64,000 nt of DNA from assembly GCA_038258215.1 (NCBI GenBank), contig JBBSQC010000011.1, positions 31,115 through 95,114 on the forward strand, read 5' to 3'. Made by a program: the position numbers and the translations under genes. Below the pieces are notes generated by a model. The model saw only the letters and a list, made by a program, of their open reading frames with translations, did no database searches and had not been told where the DNA came from. Source of the DNA: Fodinibacter sp038258215 (GTDB lineage: Bacteria; Actinomycetota; Actinomycetes; Actinomycetales; Dermatophilaceae). Numbering within the stretch: the first letter of the stretch is position 1; every line of letters starts with the position of its first letter. This document shows, in pieces, positions 26,998 through 36,465 of this stretch.

Positions 26998-28284
26998 ATG
27001 CTGACCAACTGGGCCGGGAACCACGTGTTCGGTGCAGCCCGGGTCGTGAGACCGCAGGGCCTCGAGGAGCTCCAGGCCCTCGTCGCCGCCGAGCCACGCC
27101 TGCGCGCCCTGGGCTCGAGGCACTCCTTCACCGACATGGCCGACACCGAGGGCGTCCTCGTCTCGCTCGACCGGATGCCGCGCACCCTCGACGTCGACGA
27201 GTCGGCGCGGTCGGTGACGGTCTCGGCCGGGTCCCTCTACGGCGACGTCGCGATGGCGCTGCACGAGCGGGGGTGGGCGCTGGGCACGATGGCGTCCCTG
27301 CCGCACATCTCGGTGGCCGGGGCCATCGCCACCGGCACCCACGGCTCGGGGGACCGGCAGGGGTCCCTCGCCGCGGCCGTGAACGCTGTGGAGCTGGTCG
27401 GAGCGGACGGCGAGCTGCGCCGGTGGGTGAGGGGCGAGCCCGACTTCGACGGTGTCGTGGTGTCCCTGGGGGCCCTCGGGGTGATGACGACGGTCTCCCT
27501 TGACATCGAGCCCGCCTACGAGATGCGGGTCGACTGCCTCGTCGACCTGCCCTGGGAGGTGCTCGCCCACGACCTCGACGCCGTGACGTCCGCGGCCACG
27601 AGTGTCAGCCTCTTCACCGACTGGCAGGCCGACACCGTGGGGCAGGTCTGGCTCAAGAGCCGAGAAGGCACCCCGGTGAGGTCGCTGCCGGGTGCCCGCC
27701 CGGCGGGGACGGTGCTGCACATGCTCCCGGGCGGAGACGTGGCGGCGGTCACCGAGCAGGGCGGGGTCAGCGGGCCGTGGTTCGAGCGGTTGCCGCACTT
27801 CCGGATGAGCCACACCCCGAGCCGCGGTGAGGAGCTGCAGAGCGAGTACTTCCTGCCCCGGGCGCGTGCGATCGAGGCGGTGGAGGCCATGCGCAGCCTG
27901 GGGCCGACCTTCGCGGGCCTTCTCCAGGTCTCGGAGATCCGCACGATCGCCGCCGACGAGCTGTGGCTCAGCGGGGCCCAGGGACGTGACACCGTCGGGC
28001 TGCACTTCACCTGGCTGCGCGACGAGCCTGCGGCGCGCGAGGTACTCGCCGCGATGGAGGAGCTGCTGCTCCCGCTCGGCGCGCGGCCACACTGGGGGAA
28101 GGTGTTCGTCACCGGCCACGCGGGACTGCGCGAGGCGTACCCGCGCCTGGGTGACTTCGCGCAACTGCGGGACCGGCTCGACCCGGACCGGACGTTCGGC
28201 AACGCCTTCATGGACCGGGTGCTCGGAGCGACGCCCGGGGCGCGGGTGTCGACCGACAACCAATCACAGAGGGAGTCATCATGA
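26998..28284 (+). CDS. aldO: Alditol oxidase (FAD-linked)
   Basis: The 428-residue protein follows Streptomyces AldO throughout: TNWAGN at the start, GSRHSF with the histidine (residue 42) that carries covalent FAD, SLPHISVAGAIATGTHGSG, SLGALGV, SLFTDW, QSEYFLPR and ARPHWGKVF. AldO oxidises xylitol, sorbitol and other polyols at C1 with O2, releasing H2O2. The VOC gene overlaps its stop. A role in polyol use is likely, but no polyol transporter is adjacent; the ABC importer nearby is in another operon. Confidence 0.92.
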   Translation: MLTNWAGNHVFGAARVVRPQGLEELQALVAAEPRLRALGSRHSFTDMADTEGVLVSLDRMPRTLDVDESARSVTVSAGSLYGDVAMALHERGWALGTMASLPHISVAGAIATGTHGSGDRQGSLAAAVNAVELVGADGELRRWVRGEPDFDGVVVSLGALGVMTTVSLDIEPAYEMRVDCLVDLPWEVLAHDLDAVTSAATSVSLFTDWQADTVGQVWLKSREGTPVRSLPGARPAGTVLHMLPGGDVAAVTEQGGVSGPWFERLPHFRMSHTPSRGEELQSEYFLPRARAIEAVEAMRSLGPTFAGLLQVSEIRTIAADELWLSGAQGRDTVGLHFTWLRDEPAAREVLAAMEELLLPLGARPHWGKVFVTGHAGLREAYPRLGDFAQLRDRLDPDRTFGNAFMDRVLGATPGARVSTDNQSQRESS

Positions 28285-28613
28285 TTCGCGGACTGCTCGC
28301 CAACATCGCCACGTCCGATCTCGCTCGCGCCGAGCAGTGGTATACCGGGCTGTTCGGTCGAGAGCCCGATGCACGACCGATGTCCGGGCTGATCGAGTGG
28401 CGACTCGACGCGGCATTCGGCGTGCAGGTCTGGCTCGAACCGAGGCGCGCCGGGCACTCCGCCGTCGTCCTCGACGAGACCGACCTCGACGCCGCGGCCG
28501 CGCGACTCGAGGGCGCGGGCCTGGCGCACGGTGGGCCCCAGCCCGGCGGAGGAGCGCGCATCCTCCAGCTCACCGACCCGGACGGCAACCAGGTCGTGCT
28601 CACGGGAACCTGA
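28281..28613 (+). CDS. VOC family (glyoxalase/dioxygenase fold) protein
   Basis: The 110-residue single-module protein has the beta-alpha-beta-beta-beta pattern of the vicinal-oxygen-chelate family (IATSDLARAEQWYTGLFG, LTDPDGNQVVL). Metal ligands cannot be assigned with confidence: the glutamate in LIEWRLDA and the last-strand residues are candidates. It overlaps aldO by ATGA, so it is probably made with it. The specific function is unknown; VOC proteins range from glyoxalase I to antibiotic-binding and isomerase roles. Confidence 0.8.
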   Translation: MIRGLLANIATSDLARAEQWYTGLFGREPDARPMSGLIEWRLDAAFGVQVWLEPRRAGHSAVVLDETDLDAAAARLEGAGLAHGGPQPGGGARILQLTDPDGNQVVLTGT

Positions 28614-28680
28614 GCCCGCACGACCCGTCGGGCGACTACCGTCAGGCCTGTCGGGTCGGGCGTGAGCGAGGAGCACAGGC

Positions 28681-29421
28681 ATGAGCATCCGTGCAGACGT
28701 CATGGGGCCGGTCTCGCGCGGGCTCTGGACCTTCACCGCCGACGTGGACCTGCTCTGTCGCCTCGGTGGCACCGGTTTCGACTGGATGGCCCTGGACGCC
28801 CAGCACGGCGCCCTCGACCGGGCCGCGCTGCTGGCGGCGGGCCGGGCCCTCACGGGCGCGCGTGTGCCCTTCGTGGTGCGGGTCCCCGCAGTGGACCCGA
28901 CGTGGATAGGTCTGGCCCTGGATGCCGGGGCGCGGGCCGTGATCGTGCCGTCGGTGACAGGTTCCGAGGATGCCGCCGTGGCGGCCCGTGCCAGCCGCTA
29001 TCCGCCACTGGGGGAACGGAGCTGGGGTCAGCTCGCTCCCCTGTGGGGAGGGTCGACGGTGGCGACGGACGAGGCGAACGCCGCGGTGCGGTGTGCGGTG
29101 ATGGTCGAGACGGCGGGGGCCCTGGAGGAGGTGGACGCGATCGCGGCGACTCCGGGGGTCGACCTGCTCTTCGTCGGGCCGTTCGACCTGTCGCTGAGCC
29201 TCGGCACGACCGTCGACGCCCTGCTCGACGACCACGCGCGCAACAACCCGTTGGGCCGGGTCGTCGCCGCGGCCGCTGCCACCGGCATCGATGTGGGCGC
29301 CTTCGCCGGCGGGCCGGATACGGCGCGCAGGCTCCGCGACCACGGCATCCAGTGCCTGGCCGTGACCACCGATCTCGCGATCGTGGACGCCGGGGTGCAA
29401 GCAGCCCTCGCGACGGACTGA
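28681..29421 (+). CDS. HpcH/HpaI family aldolase
   Basis: The 246-residue TIM-barrel protein fits class II pyruvate aldolases of the HpcH/HpaI family: FDWMALDAQHGALDR near the start (metal/substrate loop), RVPAVDPTWIGLALDAGARAVIVPSV, MVETAGALEEVDAIAATPGVDLLFVGPFDLS and the terminal HGIQ-LAVTTD part. It would split a 2-keto-3-deoxy acid into pyruvate and an aldehyde. AGGAG sits nine bases upstream of ATG 28681. It is convergent with the class II aldolase of the sugar operon by 13 bases, so it may serve the same or the alditol pathway. Confidence 0.88.
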   Translation: MSIRADVMGPVSRGLWTFTADVDLLCRLGGTGFDWMALDAQHGALDRAALLAAGRALTGARVPFVVRVPAVDPTWIGLALDAGARAVIVPSVTGSEDAAVAARASRYPPLGERSWGQLAPLWGGSTVATDEANAAVRCAVMVETAGALEEVDAIAATPGVDLLFVGPFDLSLSLGTTVDALLDDHARNNPLGRVVAAAAATGIDVGAFAGGPDTARRLRDHGIQCLAVTTDLAIVDAGVQAALATD

Positions 29422-29434
29422 CCTGGCCGGGGGC

Positions 29435-30262
29435 TCAGGCGTCGGCCAGCAGCAGCAGGAGGCGAGTCGCCTCGTCAGCGGTCGCGGCCCGGGCGGCGCC
29501 CAAATAGCGGCGGGTGTCAACCGTGGTCGGCCCGGCGAGCCGTTCACGGAGGGCGTCGGTGAACACGTGGTTCAGGTGGGTGGCGATGTTGACCTTCCGC
29601 ATACCGGCGCGCACCGCGGAGACCAGGCCGTCGTCGGGCACCCCGGAGGAGCCGTGCAGGACGAGCGGCACCGGCACCCGCCGGGCGAGCTGTGCGATGA
29701 GTCCTGTGTCCAGCCGCGCGACGCGCTCGGTCATCGCGTGCGAGCTGCCGACCGCCACGGCCAGGGCGTCGACCCCGGTGTCGGCGACGAACCGCTCGGC
29801 ATCCGCGGGGGAGGTGCGCACTCCGGGCGCGTGCACGCCGTCCTTGCCTCCGACCTCGCCCAGCTCGGCCTCGACGCTCACGCCCTCGGCGTGGCACAGC
29901 TCGACCACGGACTTCGTGCTCGCCCGGTTCTCGGCATCGGAGAGCCGGGAGCCGTCGAACATCACCGACCCCAGGCCGAGGCGGACCGCCTCCGCGACGA
30001 GGTCGAGGTCCTCCGCGTGGTCGAGGTGGACGACGACGTCCTGGTCGCACGCCTCCGCGATCGCGAGAGTGGCTGCGGCGATCGGCCGGAGCGACCCGTG
30101 GTACTTCACGCAGTTCTCGCTGATCTGCATGACGACCGGCAGACGGGCGCGTTCGGCGGCCTCCGCGTAGGCCTCGGCGTGCTCGATCTGGATGACGTTG
30201 AATGCCGCCAGCGCACCACGAGCGGAGCTGCTGAGGGCGTGGGTCAAGGACACACGGGTCAT
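29435..30262 (-). CDS. Class II ketose-bisphosphate aldolase (tagatose/fructose type)
   Basis: The 275-residue zinc aldolase shows AFNVIQIEHAEAYAEAA, the metal histidine in VVHLDHAED, the glutamate in VEAELGEVGGKDG and histidines in VGSSHAM and LHGSSGV, then VNIATHLNH. Lengths of 275-290 and these motifs fit the GatY/KbaY/AgaY subgroup as well as fructose-bisphosphate aldolase. It would split tagatose- or fructose-1,6-bisphosphate into DHAP and glyceraldehyde-3-phosphate. It is the last gene of the leftward operon and overlaps the PfkB kinase gene by ATGA. Confidence 0.9.
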   Translation of the reverse strand: MTRVSLTHALSSSARGALAAFNVIQIEHAEAYAEAAERARLPVVMQISENCVKYHGSLRPIAAATLAIAEACDQDVVVHLDHAEDLDLVAEAVRLGLGSVMFDGSRLSDAENRASTKSVVELCHAEGVSVEAELGEVGGKDGVHAPGVRTSPADAERFVADTGVDALAVAVGSSHAMTERVARLDTGLIAQLARRVPVPLVLHGSSGVPDDGLVSAVRAGMRKVNIATHLNHVFTDALRERLAGPTTVDTRRYLGAARAATADEATRLLLLLADA

Positions 30263-31179
30263 GCGATCTCCTCGATGACGACCTCATGGGTGAGCCGCGC
30301 GGCGGTGGCGTGGTCGACCTCGCCCGCCACGGCCGCCAGGACCGCCGCGGCGGACCACGCGATCCCGGTACGGATGACGGGTGGCCACTCCGGGTGGTCC
30401 CGCTGGTCCAGGGCCACGGCGACGGCGGCCGTCATCGCGTCCCCGGCCCCGGTGGGGTTGCCGCCCACGGAGGAGGCCAGACGCGCTCGTAACACGCGGC
30501 CCGAGCGGTCCACGAGGACGAGCCCGTCGGCGCCGAGGGTGATCAGCGCCGCCCGGGCGCCGGCGGCGACCCGCGCTCGGGCCGCCTCCACCGGGTCCGC
30601 GGCCCCGGTGGTGGCGGTCGCCTCCTCCCCGTTCGGCGTGACGAGGTCTGGTCCCTCCGGGAGCGCCTCCATGAGGTGTGGGCCCCGGCAGTCGAGGACC
30701 ACCCGGGCGCCTGCGCCTCGTGCCGCCCTGATGAGCTGGGCCAGGACGTCGGTCGGAGCCCTCGGAGGCAGGCTCCCGGAGACGGTGACGACCCCGCAGT
30801 GGCTCGCCTCCCGCTCGACCGTGGCCACCAGCTCCCGCCACACGGCATCCGGCTGTGGTTCTCCCGACTCGTTGAGCATCGTGACGCCGTCAGGGGTGAC
30901 GAGGGCGACGGAGCGCCTCGTGGGGACCGGGCTGTGGGTCAGCGAGGACGTCAGGTCGCGCCCGGTGAGGTCCGTTGCGAACTCGGCCCGGCGCGAACCC
31001 CCGACGGGTGCGCACACCAGCACCTCGTGCCCCGCAGCCCGAGCGACCGAGGCGACGTTGACGCCCTTGCCCCCGGCCCGCTCCACCACATCGGACACGT
31101 GGTGCACGGAGCCCGGGACGAGCGCAGGGAGGCGGTAGGTGACGTCCCACGCGGGGTTGGGCGTGACGCAGAGAATCAC
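30259..31179 (-). CDS. PfkB-family sugar-phosphate kinase (1-phosphofructokinase/tagatose-6-P kinase type)
   Basis: The 306-residue ribokinase-fold protein starts ILCVTPNPAWD, has ERAGGKGVNVASV as the substrate-binding signature, TPNGEEA, and the C-terminal anion-hole motif NPTGAGDAM with the catalytic aspartate. This form is shared by FruK, LacC and AgaZ-like kinases that add the second phosphate to a ketose phosphate. GTG 31179 overlaps the ROK gene stop by GTGA. With the aldolase next to it, the most direct reading is tagatose-6-P to tagatose-1,6-bisphosphate. Confidence 0.88.
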   Translation of the reverse strand: MILCVTPNPAWDVTYRLPALVPGSVHHVSDVVERAGGKGVNVASVARAAGHEVLVCAPVGGSRRAEFATDLTGRDLTSSLTHSPVPTRRSVALVTPDGVTMLNESGEPQPDAVWRELVATVEREASHCGVVTVSGSLPPRAPTDVLAQLIRAARGAGARVVLDCRGPHLMEALPEGPDLVTPNGEEATATTGAADPVEAARARVAAGARAALITLGADGLVLVDRSGRVLRARLASSVGGNPTGAGDAMTAAVAVALDQRDHPEWPPVIRTGIAWSAAAVLAAVAGEVDHATAARLTHEVVIEEIA

Positions 31180-32096
31180 GTCGGGACGTCCTGTGCGAGC
31201 AACGCAGCGCCGATGGCACCGGCCCACTGGCCGAGAGTGGCGGGGACGACGTCGAGCTCGACACCGTCGGGCAGCCTGACCACGAGCGCCACGCGGAGCG
31301 GGTCGAGGAGGAGGGCGCCGGCGTTGGCCAGTCCGCCGCCGATGAGGACGCGGCGGGTGCCCGCGGCAGCGACGATCGGGGCCATGACGCTCGCCAGGGC
31401 CTCAACCGCGTCGGTCCACACGGCGCCGGCCACCGGATCGCCGGCGCGCACCCGCTCCGCGACCACCTCGGCGTCGCCCTCCTCACCGCTCGCCTCTCGC
31501 CACCGACGGCCGATCGCCGCGGCGCTCGCGATGGCCTCGAGGCACCCGGAACGACCGCAGCCGCACTCCGGCCCGCCCGGGGTGACCAGCACGTGTCCGA
31601 TCTCGCCGGTCCACGGGGTGCCGGTGACCACGCGACCGCCGATCATGAGCGCGGACGCCAGGCCGGTGCCCAGCGGCACGAACAGCACGTCATCGACACC
31701 GACCGCCGCGCCGAAGCGGTGCTCCGCGAGCAGGCCGGCCCGCACGTCGTGCCCACCGGCGGCTCGGAGCCCGAGGCGGGCCGAGACGGTCGCGCGGACG
31801 TCGAGGTCCTTCCACCCCAGGTTGGCCGACCAGATCGCCAGACCGGTGGCGTCGTCCACGAGCCCGGGGACGACCACCCCGACGGCCCGGGGGCGCACGG
31901 ACGGGTCCGCACACATCGCGACGACGACCTGTGCGACGACCTCTGCCACGACCTCGGCGACCAGGTCGCCGAACCGGCTCGCCAGGTCTGGCGGGGACGG
32001 CACGGCGAGCCGCTCGAGGACGTCGTCGCCGCGCAGGGCGACCGCCTTGATCCGGGTGCCGCCGACATCGATGCCGACGACGAGGTCATCGTCCAC
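31176..32096 (-). CDS. ROK-family sugar kinase
   Basis: The 306-residue protein has the ATP-binding start VVGIDVGGTRIKAVAL, the substrate-side motif EIGHVLV, and the zinc motif CGCGRSGCLEAIAS, so it is a ROK kinase rather than a ROK repressor (no N-terminal HTH). Members phosphorylate glucose, N-acetylglucosamine, N-acetylmannosamine, fructose or allose. In this operon it is a candidate for the first phosphorylation of the imported sugar. Seven bases separate it from the AgaS-like gene upstream. Confidence 0.9.
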   Translation of the reverse strand: MDDDLVVGIDVGGTRIKAVALRGDDVLERLAVPSPPDLASRFGDLVAEVVAEVVAQVVVAMCADPSVRPRAVGVVVPGLVDDATGLAIWSANLGWKDLDVRATVSARLGLRAAGGHDVRAGLLAEHRFGAAVGVDDVLFVPLGTGLASALMIGGRVVTGTPWTGEIGHVLVTPGGPECGCGRSGCLEAIASAAAIGRRWREASGEEGDAEVVAERVRAGDPVAGAVWTDAVEALASVMAPIVAAAGTRRVLIGGGLANAGALLLDPLRVALVVRLPDGVELDVVPATLGQWAGAIGAALLAQDVPT

Positions 32097-32103
32097 GGGG
32101 GCG

Positions 32104-33000
32104 TCAGCCGAGCACGATGGACCGGGTCAGGTGGCGGGGTGCGTCCGGGTCGAGCCCGGCGATGCGGGCCCGCGCCAGGCAGAGCCGGTGCAGCCTGACG
32201 AGCTCGGCCATCGCGTCGACCTCGCGGTGCTCCCAGTGTGCTCCGGTGGCCGCGACCTGCTGGTCGAGCTCGGCGGGCACCTCGCCGAAGGCCCACACGG
32301 CTCGGCCGGCCGTCGCGATGCTGATCGGGCCGTGCCGGTACTCCATGGCCGGGTAGGACTCCGCCCAGAACTGTGCCGACTCGCGCAGCTTGAGGGCGGC
32401 CTCGTGCGCGACGCCGACGGTCCAGCCCGTGCCGAGGAAGGTCACCTGGTCCACGTCCAGGAGCCCGGCCAGCGCCGACTCCTCGTCCTCCGCGAGCACT
32501 GCCCTGGCTTGGTCGATGGCCGGGGACAGGTCCTCGCCGAGGGAGGCCCTCAGGAGAGCGAGGGTCGTCGTGGCGAAACGGGTCTGGACCACGCTCTGCT
32601 CGTCCACGGCATCCATCAGCACGAGGTCGTCGGAACCGTCGGCGACCGGGGTGCCGGGGGTGGCCACGAAGCTCACGAAGGGCGTGCCGGAGGAGCGGAG
32701 CTCGTCGACGACCGAGCACACCTCGGTCGTCGTGCCCGACCGGCAGATGATGATCGCCCGGTCGTAGCCACGACCGAGGCGGTGGTCGCTGGCTGACCAG
32801 GCGTCGGTGACTCCCTGACCGGCGGACTCGCGCAGTGAGGCGTAGGCCTGGCCCATGAACCACGAGGTCCCGCAGCCGATCGTGGCGACCCGCTCCCCGT
32901 CCCGCGGGAGGACGTCGCGCAGGTCCCGGACACGCTCGGCGGCGCGGGCCCAGTCATCGGGCTGGGTCGCGACCTCGCGGGCGAGATGGCTCTGTGACAT
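32104..33000 (-). CDS. SIS-domain sugar-phosphate isomerase/deaminase, AgaS/FrlB-like
   Basis: The 298-residue protein has two SIS domains: IGCGTSWFMGQAY with CRSGTTTEV in the first, and FLGTGWTVGVAHEAALKL with the MEYRHGPISIA stretch in the second. This is the layout of GlmS C-terminal isomerase relatives and of AgaS, the galactosamine-6-phosphate deaminase/isomerase. ATG 33000 follows GGAGGACCTCG. It sits between the ABC transporter and the kinases, which suits conversion of an amino-sugar phosphate or a fructosamine-type phosphate to a ketose phosphate. The substrate is inferred only. Confidence 0.82.
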   Translation of the reverse strand: MSQSHLAREVATQPDDWARAAERVRDLRDVLPRDGERVATIGCGTSWFMGQAYASLRESAGQGVTDAWSASDHRLGRGYDRAIIICRSGTTTEVCSVVDELRSSGTPFVSFVATPGTPVADGSDDLVLMDAVDEQSVVQTRFATTTLALLRASLGEDLSPAIDQARAVLAEDEESALAGLLDVDQVTFLGTGWTVGVAHEAALKLRESAQFWAESYPAMEYRHGPISIATAGRAVWAFGEVPAELDQQVAATGAHWEHREVDAMAELVRLHRLCLARARIAGLDPDAPRHLTRSIVLG

Positions 33001-33029
33001 CGAGGTCCTCCATGGTGGGTGGCGAGTGA

Positions 33030-33950
33030 CTACTTGTTGGTTCCCTGGGACACCGACCCCTGCAGCTGGCGCTGGAAGATCAGGTAGACCACGAGGACCG
33101 GCACGACCGTGATGACCACAGCGGCGAACAAGGCGCCGAAGTCGACGGAGTAGCCGGCTTGCGAGGCGAACGCGGCCATTCCCTGGGTCAGCACGTAGTT
33201 GTCGCGGTTGGTGTTGAGGGCGACCGGCAGGAGGAACTGGTTCCACAACCCGACGAAGTTGAGGATGGCGATCGTGGCGAGTCCTGGCTTCGCCATCGGC
33301 AGCATGACCTGGAAGAAGGTCCGCCACTCGCCGGCACCGTCGAGCGCTGCCGCTTCCGCCAGAGAGGAGGGCAGCGTGCGGAAGAAGGCGACCAGGAAGA
33401 ACACCGTGAAGGGAAAGGCGAATGCCGTGTAGGTCACGATGAGACCCGGCAGGGTGTTCAACAGGCCGACGCTCTTGAGCACGAAGAACAGCGGGACGAC
33501 GGCCAGGAAGATGGGGAACGTGAGCCCCGCGAGCATGAGGTAGTACAGCAACCGGCTGCCCGGAAAGGTGAAACGGGCCAGCACGTAGGCCGTCATGGAC
33601 CCGAACATCATGGTCAGGAACAGGGCCCCGAAGACCACGATGACCGAGTTGAAGAAGAAGCTGCCGATGCCGGCGGTGGTCCACGCGTTCACGTAGTTCT
33701 CGAACTGGAGCTTGCTCGGGAGCGAGAACGGCGAGGCGAAGATCTCGGAGCTCGTCTTGAACGACGACATCACCACCCAGAGCAACGGCACCACGACGAT
33801 CACCGACCAGATCCCCAGGACCCCGTGAGCGAAGAGCTGGACGGTTCGGTCGCTGCTGCCGGGCTTCCGGTCCTGGCGGGGGGCGGGGTCCGGCGAGGTC
33901 CGCCCACCGGCCGGGGGTGCTGAGCCCGGAGCCTCGGGTGTCGCGCTCAT
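33030..33950 (-). CDS. Carbohydrate ABC transporter permease (MalG type)
   Basis: The 306-residue inner-membrane permease has a 35-residue disordered Pro-rich N-terminus and six helices. The EAA loop reads LAEAAALDGAGEWRTFFQVMLPMAKP and contacts an ATPase, probably a shared MsiK-type ATPase because no ATPase gene is present here. It overlaps the MalF-type gene by ATGA. It imports the operon's sugar with its partner. Confidence 0.93.
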   Translation of the reverse strand: MSATPEAPGSAPPAGGRTSPDPAPRQDRKPGSSDRTVQLFAHGVLGIWSVIVVVPLLWVVMSSFKTSSEIFASPFSLPSKLQFENYVNAWTTAGIGSFFFNSVIVVFGALFLTMMFGSMTAYVLARFTFPGSRLLYYLMLAGLTFPIFLAVVPLFFVLKSVGLLNTLPGLIVTYTAFAFPFTVFFLVAFFRTLPSSLAEAAALDGAGEWRTFFQVMLPMAKPGLATIAILNFVGLWNQFLLPVALNTNRDNYVLTQGMAAFASQAGYSVDFGALFAAVVITVVPVLVVYLIFQRQLQGSVSQGTNK

Positions 33951-34948
33951 TGGGCCACCTCGTTCCGTCCACCGATGAGCCAGTTGATCACGAAGACCAG
34001 CGCGGCATACGTCAGGGTGATGGCGGCAAGGAGCACACCCATGGCGCAGGCGTAGCCGAACTGGCCCTTGGTGAAGGCGGTCGTGAACAGCTGTTGCGAC
34101 ATCACCAGGGTGGTGTTGGACGGTCCACCACCGGGCTCGAGGGCCGCCATGTAGACGAAGGCGTCCAGGGCGAGGATCCCCATGTAGATGAAGGCCGTCT
34201 GGACGTTCTCACGGATGAGCGGCACCGTGATCGTCACGGCGGTCCGGAACCGGCTGGCGCCATCCATCCGCGCCGCCTCGTAGATCTCGGCCGGCAGGCT
34301 CTTGATCGCCGCGATGAACAGCACCATGTAGAACCCGACGAGGCCCCACACGACGGCGAACATCACGGCCCAGCGAGCGGTGCTGATGTTACCGAGCCAG
34401 GCGAAGGCCTCGAAGCGATCGAGGCCGATGCCGGTGAGGAGCCCGTTGAGGAGCCCGCTGTTGGGGTCGTAGATCTGCCGCCAGATCAGCCCGATGACGA
34501 TGGCGGGGATGACGTAGGGGAAGAACGAGAGGATCCGGTAGGTGCTGGCGTTGCGGAGCCCTCGGGTGGCGCCATGGCTTGCTCCACCGACCGTGACCAG
34601 CGACGCGAAGAACAGTGCGATGAGCAGTGTGACCACGGGCAGGATGAGCGCCAGGAGCACGCTGTTGCGGACTGAGGTCAGGAACGTGCCGTCGGAGAAC
34701 AGCTTGGAGTAGTTGTCCAGCCCGACGAAGTTCATGTCCTGCGAGAAGCCGGACCAGTCGGTGAGCGAGAAGTAGGCGGCCTGGATGAACGGCGACACGA
34801 CAAAGACGATGTAGCCGGCCACCGGGAGCACCAGGAACACGACGAAGAAGCTGATCCTGTCGAACGTGAGGTTTCGTGCTCGCCAGCGCTTGGAGGCCAG
34901 CAGCCTGACCCCGGTCACTGCTGCGACCGGGGTCCCGGCCGTTGTCAT
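33947..34948 (-). CDS. Carbohydrate ABC transporter permease (MalF type)
   Basis: The 333-residue permease has six or seven helices and the EAA loop PAEIYEAARMDGASRFRTAVTITVPLI. The N-terminal cytoplasmic tail is about 35 residues. The ATG at 34948 overlaps the substrate-binding protein stop (ATGA); the upstream part of the open frame is out of character. It pairs with the MalG-type subunit to form the channel. Confidence 0.93.
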   Translation of the reverse strand: MTTAGTPVAAVTGVRLLASKRWRARNLTFDRISFFVVFLVLPVAGYIVFVVSPFIQAAYFSLTDWSGFSQDMNFVGLDNYSKLFSDGTFLTSVRNSVLLALILPVVTLLIALFFASLVTVGGASHGATRGLRNASTYRILSFFPYVIPAIVIGLIWRQIYDPNSGLLNGLLTGIGLDRFEAFAWLGNISTARWAVMFAVVWGLVGFYMVLFIAAIKSLPAEIYEAARMDGASRFRTAVTITVPLIRENVQTAFIYMGILALDAFVYMAALEPGGGPSNTTLVMSQQLFTTAFTKGQFGYACAMGVLLAAITLTYAALVFVINWLIGGRNEVAQ

Positions 34949-36381
34949 TTCACCTCGACCTTGGTGATCGAATCGTCGTTCGCGACCTTGTCGGTGATGC
35001 CCTGGAGGCCCTTGGTCAGCTCGGCGACGCTCGAGCCACCCTGCAGGAACGTGTTCCAGACCACGAGCTGGTCGGTGTTCATCCCGTAGAGGTCGACGAA
35101 GTTCCACGAGAAGACGTTCTCGCCCGCGGCCTCGAGCATCGACACCTGGGACACCAGCGCTGTCGAACCGAACCCGTCAGCGGGGATCGTGCCCTTGACG
35201 ATCGTCGAGGAGAACGTGGTCTTGGCGAAGTTGACCGCAGCCTCCTTGGAGAGCATCGCCCGCATGAACTCCTTGCCCCCGGCGACGTTCGCGCCCTTGG
35301 CGGGGATGATGTACCCCTCGCCGGCCGTGGAGTGCAGGGCCTCCCACGGCTTTGCGGAGTCGCTGGTCACGACCGGCTCGGGCGCCCCGGTCATCTTGAA
35401 GCCGTCCTTGGTCTGCGACTTCATCTCGTTCTCGATCCACCCGCCCGAGGGGTAGAGGACGAACTCCTCGGAGTTGCTCCACTGCGCCTGGGCGGCGGTG
35501 AACTGCGTCCCGGCCCCACCGGGCTTGATGTAGCCGGCGTCGATGATCTTCTTCATCCCGGTGAAGACGTCCTGCACGGGCTGCATCGACCAGCAGTCGG
35601 GCTTGAGGTTCTCCAGCGCCAGCCGGACCTCGTCGCCGCCCTGCTTGATCGCGGAGCTGATCGCCAGGGTCTGGTAGTAGGTGGCCGCTTCCGTGCCCCA
35701 GCCGAGCAGGTACTTCCCCTTCGCCTTGGCCTCCTTGCCCAGCGCCAGCATCTCGTCCCACGTCTTGGGGACCTCCCAGCCCTCCTCCTCGAAGAGGGCG
35801 GCGGAGTACCACATGGCGTAGACCGTCAGGACGTAGTTGAGCTGGACGAACTTGCCGTCGAACGTGCCGGAGTCGGTGACACCGGGGTAGAGGGTGTCCT
35901 TGATGACCTCTCCCTCGTAGTTCTTGGCCTCGACCACGTCGGTCAGCTCCGCGAGCTGCTCACGGATGGTGTTGATGCCGATCAGGTTGGCGCCGCTGTT
36001 GTCGATGACGTCCGGCGGGTTGCCACCGACGAAGCGCGGCTGCAGGGTCTGGGCGATGTTGGTCGCGGCCGTGACCTTGACGGTCGACCCGGTCTGCAGG
36101 GCCTCGACCTGCTTGCCCGCGAACTCGGCATACTCGATCCCGTAGCCGCCCTTGAAGATGACGGCGTCGACGGTCGACTTCTCGACCATGCCGAACGGGT
36201 TGGTGTCGCTGACGTCTCCCTTGGGTGCCGAGCTGGCCGAGTCGTCGCCGCTCCCGGAGCTGGCGCAGGACGCCAGGGCGCCGCCGGCGGGGATCAGGGC
36301 GGCGATCGCGAGCGAGCCGCGCAGGAAGTCCCGCCGCTGAAGGGATGAGTTGACCTTGCCCGGGTTCGTGCTGTGTGCCAT
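34945..36381 (-). CDS. Sugar ABC transporter substrate-binding lipoprotein (Tat-type signal)
   Basis: The 478-residue extracytoplasmic solute-binding protein has the twin-arginine motif RRDFLRG, a hydrophobic stretch and a lipobox LASC, so it is probably exported folded and lipid-anchored. The mature part has the family 1 pattern (VNFAKTTF and WEVPKTWDEML). ATG 36381 follows GGAGG at eight bases; ATG 36396 is an alternative. Its size is that of oligosaccharide or amino-sugar binders such as NgcE, but the ligand is not evident. It lies 84 bases after the UPF0309 gene. Confidence 0.9.
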   Translation of the reverse strand: MAHSTNPGKVNSSLQRRDFLRGSLAIAALIPAGGALASCASSGSGDDSASSAPKGDVSDTNPFGMVEKSTVDAVIFKGGYGIEYAEFAGKQVEALQTGSTVKVTAATNIAQTLQPRFVGGNPPDVIDNSGANLIGINTIREQLAELTDVVEAKNYEGEVIKDTLYPGVTDSGTFDGKFVQLNYVLTVYAMWYSAALFEEEGWEVPKTWDEMLALGKEAKAKGKYLLGWGTEAATYYQTLAISSAIKQGGDEVRLALENLKPDCWSMQPVQDVFTGMKKIIDAGYIKPGGAGTQFTAAQAQWSNSEEFVLYPSGGWIENEMKSQTKDGFKMTGAPEPVVTSDSAKPWEALHSTAGEGYIIPAKGANVAGGKEFMRAMLSKEAAVNFAKTTFSSTIVKGTIPADGFGSTALVSQVSMLEAAGENVFSWNFVDLYGMNTDQLVVWNTFLQGGSSVAELTKGLQGITDKVANDDSITKVEVK

Positions 36382-36465
36382 GCGGTGTGCCTCCATTGGC
36401 TCCTCGGTGACGGTGGTCGCCACGCAAGCGGGGTGGTTGGTTGCTGCTGTGCGGTGAGCGCCGGT

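Noticed and set aside
24630..27185. Long minus-strand open frame across the DNA ligase gene as a fused protein
   Set aside because: Only the part up to 25340 has HAD motifs; the rest is a shadow of the ligase gene on the plus strand.
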